A stretch of DNA of 64,000 bases, from positions 14,699,001 through 14,763,000 of the forward strand of contig OU015567.1 in NCBI GenBank assembly GCA_907165135.1, written 5' to 3'. Positions 24,460 through 35,039 of the stretch are shown here, one piece after another. Every line of letters begins with the position of its first letter. Within the stretch, counting starts at the first letter, position 1. This DNA comes from Oikopleura dioica (Eukaryota; Chordata; Appendicularia; Copelata; Oikopleuridae). The position numbers and the translations under genes were made by a program. The notes below the pieces were generated by a model. The model made no database searches. It was not told the DNA's origin and saw only the letters and a list, made by a program, of their open reading frames with translations.

Positions 24460-26175
24460 TTTCTCCGTCTTATCTTCTTTCTTGTTCTTATCTCTATTTC
24501 GTTGTGAAAAGCGGTTGTGAAAAAAAGCGGTTGAATGTATTTCCGGAGGCTGTTTTTGCTCCTTTCTAGCTTTGGATCGAGTATGTGCTCGGGCGTTGAA
24601 ATAAAGCGCATCGGTGCGTATGGCGCCCGCGACCGCGGACTCGTTGGCGCCATCTGTGGCTACTCGTGGAGGGATCAGATGTCCTGCTGAGAGAGAGACA
24701 TTGATTTGAAACAGTGTTCCTCTTGTACAAATAAGGTCATTTACTGGACGTACTCAAGCATGAGAAATGAAAATGACGGTCGTTTGAAATCAAGGAAGAC
24801 TATCATTTTTACGCATCTCAATTTATACAAATTTTGATAAAATCAATCTCCATGAAGTTAAATTATTTCTATCAAAATTAAAAATTTTTCTTTTCATGAA
24901 AAACTTTGGATAAGAAGAAATTTGAGTTGATTGCCTTGTCGTTGTATTGAGTTGAAAAAGGTGCTATTCCTCAAAAAGGTGATGTTAAAGTCATCAATTT
25001 TCAAACGGAAAAATATTTTCTCCAGCCAAGACGATAATAATGGCAGAAGTTGTAAATCACCGTCGATTAGAATCAAAGTCATTTACAACCCTAGCTGCTA
25101 GGGCCTAGCAAGCTCAAGATCGCGACAATCGCATGCCGTTTGTGGAATTAAAGTGGCCTCTTTGTGCAACCGCGTAGAACATCGTCGCTGTATTGATAAT
25201 CCCCAAAACATCCAAGAGCCCAGCTGGGAAGGGAAAATCTGAAGACTTTTGTCAAGCTCACTGAGTCGTTTCTCAGCCTGTTTTGTAGCGACCGATAGAT
25301 TTTAATCGCGCGCGCCGACCTAAACACCAACTCAATAATTATAAACATCGCTCAAAACACTTCAATCAAATTCGTACTCGAGCTCTGGCAACATAGAATT
25401 TCGCGCTCGCCGGAGCGAGGAGGAAAGTAACACTGTTACAGGCTTTGAAGATGAAGGGGATTTCTGACACCTGAAAAGGGTTTTACGACTTCTGGAAAAT
25501 CGACGAATATACAACAATTGATTGTTTATCAACCAAGCGGTTTTTGAAAGAATAAGTAAAAAAATTTTTTGACAAAATTTGGGTTTCAAAATTATGCATC
25601 AGCCAAAAATGCAAGGCCAACAAAAAAACAGCTGTGATGGCAATTTTGGACTCAGTAATGAGCAAATCTCGGTGGGAGCGCGAGCTCGATCAATTCGACA
25701 TTTTGAGAGGGGATCTCGGTGGTAACCACTTCCTAACGGCGTGACGATCAATTTTAGGCATCGATTAGACGAGTTCCTAAAGAATAACTCTGATTTTATG
25801 GATGACCTGGGCGGCGGATGTTCTCGAGGCTAAAAATATCACGGATTTGAGGACTTTCTGTCAATCAAATAGAGTGGTTATGCTCTTACATATAATTTTG
25901 TACCCCAACATGATTGTGACTTCTTTCATGCTGAGAAATTTTAACTTGGAAATTCGAAGATGGAATATTTGAAAAAATAACATCTGTTTTCGCGTTCCTA
26001 CCGCTTTATTTGAGATAATAACGTTAATCGCGTTTAGATAAAATTATTTTCAAGGGAAATATTCACGCCATCTATCAATAACAACGGATTGTCTCAGAAT
26101 ATAAAGCGCTTTTCGCCCATCTTTTTTCATTATAAAAAGTCAACCTTTGAGTAGAGAGACTTTTTCTATAAAAAA
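24460..26175. other. Intergenic region with unassigned minus-strand open stretches
   Basis: Upstream of both the receptor (-) and the protease (+). Minus-strand open stretches at 25148-25348 and 25483-25665 read like short exons (one has a hydrophobic start), but I could not join them into a gene or recognise a family. One copy of the 15-base motif lies at 24785-24799 (minus). Confidence 0.35.
26130..26137 (+). promoter_or_regulatory. TATA box of the serine protease gene
   Basis: TATAAAAA about 40 bases before the ATG at 26176; this implies a very short 5' leader. Confidence 0.6.
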
Positions 26176-27829
26176 ATGAAACTTTTTGCAGCTCTTCTTG
26201 TCTCTACCGAGGCATGGAGCCGAGGTTCTTGCTCTGACAGCGATGCTCCAGGCGAGTGCCGGACCGAATGCGACTTGACCTGGTTCGGAAGACGAGATAA
26301 AATCAACTTCAAGCAATTCGGAAAGAGCGAGAATGGATTTCTAGCGCAAGCTGCTCCTCTTAGCTGGAAAGACGCCCATCTCAGCAAAGATGGCCATTAC
26401 ATCGGTATGCTGAGATTCGACCGACAATTCTGCAAGCGACCAATTCTCAAGGCAATTGGAGAGGGTAAAGTAACCATTAATGTATTTGATCGAACTGATG
26501 CAAACTACGCGCTCGAAGCTCAATTTTACGAGAGACCGCTAAACAACGACCAAAATAAAGAAGCAGCTTTCGTTCAATTCCGCCGCTCTGGATATCTCAA
26601 CGGAGATATGCTTTTCAAGGGCAAGGATCGATTCTTCATTGAAATGTCGAACATCGCGGACCATTTCGAACCTCTTGATCCACCAAACGAAAATGTCTCT
26701 CATGATGACTACTGGATGTGTTTCAATAATGTCGGCTTCCTTCACCAAGCTGATGTTGAGCAGGAAGACTTCAACGTTTCCGACTACACCAAGTGCGCTG
26801 CTTACACGCGATATGGCCAAGACATGACCGAAACTACTACAACTACCACCACCACAACGACAACGACGACTACCGAAACTCTTGAAGGAGGATGGGAGGT
26901 CGCCGGAGCGACGCTCAAAGACGGTCTCACCTGCGATGCACCTGGAACTCCGTGGTCACCATCTCTTCGATCATGGGACGATATGGTCACCGCGCCATGG
27001 AGCGAAGGCCGAATTGTTAACGGTGCTGTCGTTGAAGAAGGAAGCTGGCCGTGGATCGCCGGACTCAACAGCGGTGGATCTCACTGGTGCGGCGGTACCG
27101 TCATTACAAAAAATTCTGGTTCCCAATCTGATTGGGTTCTGACCGCCGCTCATTGCTGTGAGGGTTCGTCGTCTATCAAGGTCACTGTTGGCGATTGGTC
27201 CCAAGATACAGTCAGTGAGAACGAAGTTACTGTCACATCGAAGAATATAATTATGCATCCCAGCTACGATGACTGGACACTTTCCCACGACTTCTGCATG
27301 ATCGAAGTGCCTAATCTCGTTGCTGCGGGAGCTGATCATCAACCTGCTTGTTTACCAGGTATACACAAAATAAATAAATAGTCGGATATATAATCATTGC
27401 AGCTCAACACGTCCAGCCACAGAGAAAGTGCTACACTGCTGGATGGGGAACAACTTCTTACGGTGGCTCTGCTTCAAGAGATCTTCAAGCTGTTGGCTTG
27501 TGGATCTTTGATCAAGCCTACTGTAATTTGACAGCGAATGCCGGAGGTCTTGACGAGTCTATGTTCTGTGCCGGTATCCCAGACTTTGACGGAGATGGAA
27601 TCACTGACGGCGGAAAAGGTACGTTCAGCTTTCAATTTAAGAGCTAAAATCAATCTTAGATGCCTGCCAGGGAGACTCCGGAGGACCACTTGTCTGCGAA
27701 GAAGAAGGCCAACCAATCCTCTATGGCGTCGTTTCATGGGGATACGGATGCGCCGCCCAAAACAAACCTGGCGTCTGGGGAACCGTCGCTTACGCAATCG
27801 ACTGGATCACTGATATTATGTCTGCTTAA
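26176..27829 (+). CDS. Secreted trypsin-like serine protease with a novel N-terminal region
   Basis: Exons 26176-27358, 27403-27618, 27660-27829; 1569 bases, 522 residues. A signal peptide leads into a region of about 200 residues with paired cysteines and many aromatic residues that I do not recognise. A poly-Thr linker (about 219-232) follows, then an S1 peptidase domain: activation site GRIVNGA (about 278), TAAHCC (catalytic His), HDFCMIEV (Asp) and [10 protein letters not shown] (Ser). The Asp six residues before the Ser, with SWGYG and KPGVW, predicts cleavage after Lys/Arg. The enzyme is probably secreted as a zymogen. A polyadenylation signal AATAAA lies near 27886. A TATA box precedes the gene and no trans-splice acceptor is evident. 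Confidence 0.92.
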
Positions 27830-28815
27830 AAAGGAAGTCGATCTGATGCTTAGATTCTAGCCGCTAGAATCTTGACTGACGGATTGAATAAAGTAAAACA
27901 ACAAAATGATCAAATTGAATATTCTGTAAGGGGTCAACCTTGTTTTTATATTGAAGACCTGTTGGGAGAATCGGAAGAAACTATAATTAAATAATGGCAT
28001 AAACGAATTATGCCACTAATACAGAAGAAAGTGGAATAGAGAACGCGATGACCGGTTATGGAAGGACCATGGATTATGATTGTGTTAGTTGGTTAGTAAA
28101 TGGAGGTTGAGAGAATGATGAGGTCGAATTAAATAGTGTTTTGTTGCTTTTTAAATAATTTAGCTTTCTTTAAACTAGGTCGACCTGATAGAGAAATGAG
28201 CGAGGTGTGAATTATAACGAGAAATGACTTGACAGATGAAGAACAATCGTAGCAGGAGAATAGTCTGCGTAGAGGTTAGAATCGTAGCAGGAAATGTCCG
28301 TGCAGAAGGTGTGTATAAAATGACAACAGTATTTATGAAGGATAAAGAAGAGAGAGAGATAGAACACAAGGCAATCTTCATAATTAATCGGCAGCACTGC
28401 AGATTTTCTCGATACCTTCAAATGGCGTGAGATAGATCTGTGGTGAAAGATTAATTACTGAAATTGTCAAATGTACCATAAGAAGATGAGCCCTCTACGA
28501 CAAAAAGTAGCAATTGTTTAATACGTTTAGATGGAAGTATTTAAGCACCAGTCGACACGAAACGGTTTACGTCGGCGATGACTAGGTGAAATGAGAGGTG
28601 ACAATGGAAGAAAAAAAAGTGACCGCGGAAAAGCTCCGCGAGTCGCAGTATAAAAATAACATAAAAAAGCAGCAATCATTTGCAATATTAATATTAACAA
28701 AAACTTGGGAAGAAAATATTCTTGTGAACTCTTGATAAGAACATACGCGGGGAAGACGATAAGAAATCGGGAAGGAGAGCGTTTGGGAAGACTTGACGGG
28801 CGGGAGACAAGGAGG
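27830..28815. other. Convergent intergenic region
   Basis: Lies between the ends of the protease (+) and the NOVA-like gene (-); it should hold both 3' untranslated regions. No coding feature is supported. Confidence 0.5.
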
Positions 28816-31146
28816 TCAGTTTTTGAATACATAGAGGTTTTGTAATTGCTGAGCGCGTTTTCTTTGAAGCTCGAGTCCTAAATCTTCAATAAGTTAAAAT
28901 TGACAAGTGGCGGGATGTTTACCTAGGTCTATCCCAAAATTGTCGGACTTTTCTTGTTTAGCTGCAGCTTCGATTTTTGGAAAATCGACACTGGACGGAG
29001 TTGCTTGAGCTACAAAAAAGCGATGATGAATCAAGGAAGATTAGTTAGAAAATTTATACAAAAAATGGAGGCAAGCGGGTTTCCGTCACTGACTTGGCTG
29101 AGTCTGCGAGGTAGTTTGAACTGGGGAAGTATGTACAGGAGGCACAATGTGTGCATGTGGCTGCGCTATACCTTGCTGAGCGGCGAAGCAGGCGAGCGGA
29201 AGGCCGGCATTCTGCTGCAGTCCCATATTGAAGTTCGCAAGCTGGCCTAATCAAGCGTTATTATTCACGTCAGCGGATTAATTTATAATTTGAAGTGCGC
29301 GCAAATAAAAGAATAGGGAGAATATTCTTCATGTCAAACCTGTGGCGTCGGCAAATATTGGCTGGAAATTCGTTGCAGCCATATTAGGCAGCATTGTGTA
29401 GCCGCCGAGCCCTGTCATGCCTAGATGAGTGTGATGTTCCATTTCCATTTTTAATGTGATTGTACGAACCTAGCGTGCCGAGGCCCATCTGGGCCTGTGT
29501 CATGATGGGCGTGGTAGATGCGATCGGGAGCATTATCCCACCACCGGTAGATGCAGTTATCAAACTCGCATCGGCATATGGAGAGCCTGAATTATTTACT
29601 CAGCACGGTTAATTTTGATATGGAAACATATAGTAAGATGTGAGTCCTCCATGATTTCAGCGAGAACGAATGCTCGATGTGCTAAAAGTGGAAGAAGAGT
29701 CTTTACCGGTGGGGTTAGCATTAGCGACGGGGCCGGCGAAGCCAGAGTAGGAAAGATTGGGGCAACTGCCGGACTGGGGGTCTTCTTTGATTTTTGCCAA
29801 AATCACGTCCCCTGCATTGTACAGTTCCGATTTCTCGCCAGTTACAGTAATAACACGTTCCTAATTTATGAATAGAACGTAATACGCTACATTTATTCAT
29901 CCTTCACGCCTTCTACAGTTTCCCCAGGGCCGAAATAATGTAAACTGTCACTTTTTACGGCGATTGAAAAGTTCAACCGTAAAAAGTAGTGTCGTACTTA
30001 AAATGTAGTACACATGAACAATGAATGGCAAATGAGTCTGTGAGCTGTTTTCAGTTGTTGTTTTTCTATTTTTTAACTTAGGTCAGTCAGTGGCACTAAT
30101 TTCGAAATGAAGGATGAATAAATCGGCAATAGTGAGAGGTTCAGTAAGATTACCTGTAGGTTGATCTGCTCGGGCTTCTGGCTGAGCTGCACTTTCGCGC
30201 CCGTCGATTCCATAATGTGTTTAATAGTTGCGCCCGCTTTCCCAATAATAAGGCCAGCTGTGGTGTTTGGCACAATGATCTTAGCCTAATTCGAAATTCA
30301 TGAGCAATTAATTTTCCTTCTCTATTTACCTGTTTATGTCTATCACCGTTTTGAATCGCCATATCTTTCGGAACTGGAAATTCGAATGTCTTCTCGGTCA
30401 TGAATCGGTAAACATGTTTCAAAGCAGCGGCATCGCCTGTTACGAGTCCTATTCTTTCTGTAGTTCCTGAAGAAATCGATAAGCGATAATGGTAAGAGAA
30501 TGATTTATGATCAAAAAAGATTTGCTGCCTATATATTTTACTATACGAAATATACAGTAAAATGCAGATGGTGATTACGTCCTGGGGCGAAGTAGATCCA
30601 CCAGGACATTATCGACTTCAATTCGATAGATCATCTAATCTATACACATCATACCAAAAAAACGTATTAGTGCTGCTATTGCATTATATATGCACTACTG
30701 TCGCACACGAAAGGGTAATAATGCATGGCTGATAAGTTATGCGACATACTGTCAAAGTCATCAATGTGTTCCTAATTAGCGTGGCGCTTACCTGGGTAAA
30801 AATCCTTCGCCTTTGAAAGTTTTATGACGGCGCCAGAATCTTTTTGAAGCTGCGTGATCGTTTGTCCACATTTACCTAGAAAACAAATTTACTACTAAAA
30901 GCCGTAAACAATCGACTAAACAAACAATCGTGTAAATAAACCTAATCCGCATTAGAGTGATTGTAAATTCTTAAAATATGACAAGCCAAAACCACTTAAA
31001 ATCTTACCGATTATTGATCCGGCGGCGTAGGCAGGAACCAGTATTTTCAGTAATAACGGACCAGCTTCTGTTTTCTCTCGGAGCACCAGGGATGACGCTG
31101 GAAGAAACTCATTATCATCAATAAATTCAATTTCTTGCTCAACCAT
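28816..31146 (-). CDS. NOVA1: NOVA-like RNA-binding protein with two KH domains
   Basis: Ten exons (minus): 31146-31008, 30875-30792, 30466-30330, 30285-30154, 29860-29707, 29586-29470, 29420-29340, 29246-29094, 29009-28923, 28883-28816; 1152 bases, 383 residues. KH1 (about 30-100) reads [20 protein letters not shown] ... [18 protein letters not shown]2 (about 120-190) reads [20 protein letters not shown] ... [18 protein letters not shown]. This is followed by [10 protein letters not shown] and PVAN.NPTGSPYA, the hallmark of NOVA splicing regulators that bind YCAY RNA. The third KH domain of vertebrate NOVA is absent; the tail is Ala/Gln/Met-rich and ends in a charged helix ([19 protein letters not shown]). 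Further 5' exons may exist upstream (see 32234-32780). The symbol denotes the NOVA family, not a specific paralogue. Confidence 0.88.
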
Positions 31147-31792
31147 TTTTCTTTTTGAAAAACAAAAGACGGAAAAAATGGTCAATTTCAAACTGCAATT
31201 TGCTTTTTGCACTTTCACTTTTCCGCCATCAAAACGCGAAAATCATAAAATTACAAAGATGCGAATTTTAATCTCCTTATTTGTTTTTGCGAATTCGCTC
31301 TAAAATTTCAAACCTCGAACAAATGGGTCCATTTTATATTCCAAAAAAGATGCAAATAAATAGGTTAAATAAAAAAGTTCTTATTGTTAGTTATTGTTCA
31401 TTCTCTTGTCGGACATTATTCGGTAGCGTGCCCTGCGGCGTGTGAAAGGCCGAGAGAATGGAATACGGGGAGGGGATAAGCCGTCGGTCTCTGGGGATGA
31501 CGCCACCGCTTTTACTGAGCGCAACTACCAACCTTCGGGCACACTCATGCCGGAGAATTATCTATCGACAGGCGCTGTTGCAGTTTTTCAACCTCGCGGA
31601 GTAAAAACGCAAAAAAACGAATGAAAAAAAAAATGTCTGAAACTCGAAGGAAGGCGATAGTGAGGGCGATGCTCGTGTTTTCCCCTTTCTGTTTTCTTTT
31701 GAGGAGATCCGAGATTCCGCCCCGCGGTGAGCGACCTACAAAACCAGAGCTCGCTCATTGAGCCTTTCTTTCTGGCACAAGACCAAGGGTGA

Positions 31793-32213
31793 GATCATCC
31801 CCTGGACCGTTACAGGCGTTGATAGATTTCTTTGAACAGATATTTTTTATGAAATCGAAAGAAAACAAAGCTAGTAACAATCTGGGATCGGCAACCTGTA
31901 TAGAAAACCTGAGTCAGGTTCTGAAGGGCTCGAATAAAAAGCCGCGGCGCGGCTTTTTTAAAAAGGAAGCCGTGAAGAGACTTCGCCAGTATTTAGACAA
32001 AGATCAAAATAATAATTTTGCGAAGCCGCACAGGCGGCTTCGTACTTGAAAAAGCCGCTACGCGGCTTTTCATTGAAGCTCTTCAGAACCTGACTCAGGT
32101 TTTGTAGACAGGTTTCCGAGACCAGGTTGTAACTAGCTTTGTTTAGTTTTCATTTCATAAAAATATCTGTTCAAAGAAATATATCAACGCCTGTAACGGT
32201 CCAGGGGATGATC
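31793..32213. mobile_element. Nested fold-back element with internal hairpins
   Basis: Arms of about 145-150 bases (31793-31940 and 32070-32213) are near-perfect inverted copies starting GATCATCCCCTGGACC. Their inner ends carry CCTGAGTCAGGTTCTGAAG. The loop contains three further perfect small hairpins made of AAGCCGC/GCGGCTT: 31936-31958, 32021-32042 and 32050-32070. There is no coding capacity and no clear target duplication. Confidence 0.85.
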
Positions 32214-32233
32214 AAACCGCTTCAAATAGGGTT

Positions 32234-32780
32234 ACTTACATGTTGTGCCTGAAATGTCACTCTGATGTCTCTTGGAATCCTGGTTGTCTTCCGAGCCATT
32301 GTCCGAGTATCCACAAAACTCGTTATACGTTCGTTTTCGACCTGTGCTAGTCTCTGTATGTGCTTTGATCGCGCTGTCTTTCCTCTGTGCTGCCTTAACA
32401 AGAAGTATCATAAAGCCATCAAGTTTTGGGTTAACCCAAACAAATAAATTTGTTTTTCGCTTTCGGTTTTGCTTTAATCTTCAGACAGATTTCTGAGTTT
32501 ATATTTATGAGACGACTGGTCCCGTGCTGCCTGGGACGGCCATTAAGTTCAACTTGTCGTAACAAAGGTCGTAATCGTTAAGACTACATTAGGGCGTTTT
32601 TAAGGAATTCGATTGAAGAACTTCCTCCGTAGTAACTACCTGTAAGAGCTCGGCGTACTGTGTCTGTGCGTTGTGCGCCATCTGCAGTTGCTGCATGTGA
32701 TTGTACTGCGCCAACATCATCTGCACTGAAGATGGAATCATCGCGTACGAGGGCCTCTTCTGTATCGAAAATGCGTCTGA
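32234..32780 (-). other. Two candidate exons of unknown gene (minus strand)
   Basis: About 32780-32640 is bounded by TTTCAG and GTAGTT; about 32350-32234 by CACAG and GTAAGT. Two frames stay open across both. One gives a Gln/Met-rich peptide (SVQMMLAQYNHMQQLQMAHN) continuing to VENERITSFVDTRTMARKTT; the other gives an acidic peptide with SDNGSEDNQDSKRHQSD. I could not connect either to the NOVA-like start in frame. They may be 5' exons of that gene or a separate one. Confidence 0.35.
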
Positions 32781-35039
32781 AATAGAATCTAATTACTATA
32801 AACAATCATTTATGCAGCTTATCATTAATTCTATCCTCAGAGCACCTATATTTTTATAATCGCTCTTTTTCATTTTGGGTGTTTTGATGAAGATTAATGA
32901 AGACTTCGATTTTCAATTGATCAAAATTAACATTTTTATTGCGTCAAAGTATTTATTTTTTAGTTTGATTTGATTCCGGAGCTAGTCAAAACTAAAAACT
33001 TCCAAAAATTAATAGTCTCATGATTTCACGGAAGTGATTAGTCCATCTGTGAAATTTCACACCCCGCGGGGCATGGCACCCATATTTACCCGTTTCCGCA
33101 CCTTTCTTCATGTTTGGCTACCTTACTTAATTCCTTTGAATTTAAACTTTCGGAATTGATTAAAGTAATGCCCGTCTTTTTCTTAGTTTTGGCTGTTTTC
33201 TGTGTCGAAAAATCTCTTTTCTTCGCAAGGAATGCTCTTTTTTTCCGTTTGAAGGGGGAAGGTCTTATCCAAGAACAAAATCTGCGAACAGGAATCTCAA
33301 AAATTGAAAATCTCGGCGGCGAATGGGAAATAAGAAATGCCCCAAATTCGTTTTTTTTTTCGCGTGATTGACTTGATCCGCCAAATTCTCTCTCCGAATG
33401 ACTGATTTCTATTGACTCTCAATTCTAGAGTTACAGTACTTTTCTGTACTCTAGATTTCCGTCAAAGCGAATTTATTTATGATCTTTGTAAAAAACAGTT
33501 TGTTGATGCTTTTTAGGTTGTTTTCTTTTATTTGACAGCCTCGATTTGAGAGGAGACCTGGCTGAACCGGCAGCCAAAGCCTCCGGACTCGAGCAATAAA
33601 TCCATGTCCGACATTGCCGCCTCACAAAAAGGCTACGTAACTGCCGCCATATATAACTTACAAACGAGGCCAAGTTTTCATTCACTATTTTTTTAGACTT
33701 GTAGTTGGAGCCACAGTGCGCACTGCGGACAGATTTGGCTTTCCTTTCAACATAGCCAAATTGTTTTTTCGGTCATTTACGGCTCATCAATATTCATCTT
33801 TCCCAGGCGTGTGCGAGATGCGGCCTTACGGGATGGGGCCAAAATAATGCTGCCAGGGGAACAACTGGAAGTTCGAGGAAATGACAACTTATTGACATGA
33901 AAATCAGGTGATTGCTGGTACAATAATAATTATTACAAAGTTCACTGGTGAACGTTTCATTTTCTATACGATGGGAAAATGGCCGTCCTAAAATTACCGT
34001 TGTTTTGAGAGCCCAAAATGGACATAAATTTAATTCGTCCGGGATTTTATGATACTCTCGAAAGTGATTTATTTGCTTGCTGAAGATACCATAATTATTA
34101 CCTGTTTTGTTCACCGCTAATTACAGTTGTTTTTCTACCCCTCGGTTTCTCTTGTTAGTTATTATAACTTTGGCAATTGACAATTGTCTCTGTTTTTGGT
34201 TATTTTTTGCGAACTGTGGTAACAATTAGCCGCGAGATTAGCTCAAAGTGCGAGTGGACACTGGATCGATTCTGACGATGATTTTTTTTTGTCGGAAGAG
34301 TGGCCGGTGCGGACACTGTGGAACTCAGCATGTGTCCCAACGGTGGTCACGTGACGGTGTTTGTGGACGAGTGCATCCCCCGCTGAGCCTCTCTTTATCT
34401 CATTTGAATTGAGGCAACGACAATCGAGGGGGACGAGTTTTTAATGCGCATTTCAAAGTTTTCACAAGATAAGCCTTTCAACCCGGCCCACATTCAAGCG
34501 GTATTAATTTTGCAGCGTATATAGATTCTGTCGCTAAATTAGCTGGCGAAGAAAGGCTCTATAAATGATTTCCTGTCAGCGGCGATTAGCGGCCTGCATA
34601 AATGATGATCTTGCGTCAGTTTAATTTTCCAAATTGCAACTTGTTCTTCAATAACCCCAAAATTGAAATCAAGGAAGACTTTCCGTACTTACAATAATGA
34701 GGAAAGGCTTTTCCCTTTTTGCTCTCTCGTTACTCGGTTATTCTCTCTGTATGATTCAATTGGCAAAAACCTGAATTATTCACACGACCTTACTTTTATC
34801 GTTCGCCTCGGACAATATTCACAAATTGCTGCCATGACGCATATAACGATTGATAAAGTCACTAATCATCTCATACTCTTTGTGAGGAACCCCCACTGCG
34901 TCTTTCAGACCTGCGATTCGACCAAATTGCTGCTGATATCAGTGATTTTGCAATAAAGCGACAAAGAAGCGGATTTGAAAATCGTGGGCATGAATTTTTA
35001 TTCACTGAATATTTATGATCTTGAAGGAAATTTTGCACA

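Larger units (their letters stand above)
31147..35039. other. Long intergenic region between NOVA-like and RBBP6 genes
   Basis: Holds the fold-back element (31793-32213), two candidate minus-strand exons (32234-32780) and a copy of the 15-base motif (34664-34678, minus). The rest, including open frames at 33114-33371, 33473-33685 and 33794-34114, shows no family features. Confidence 0.45.

Noticed and set aside
26802-27068. Minus-strand frame with a poly-Val run
   Set aside because: It is the antisense shadow of the poly-Thr linker of the serine protease.
31442-31624. Plus-strand 60-residue frame in a GC-richer patch
   Set aside because: No homology, no splice context, next to a repeat element.
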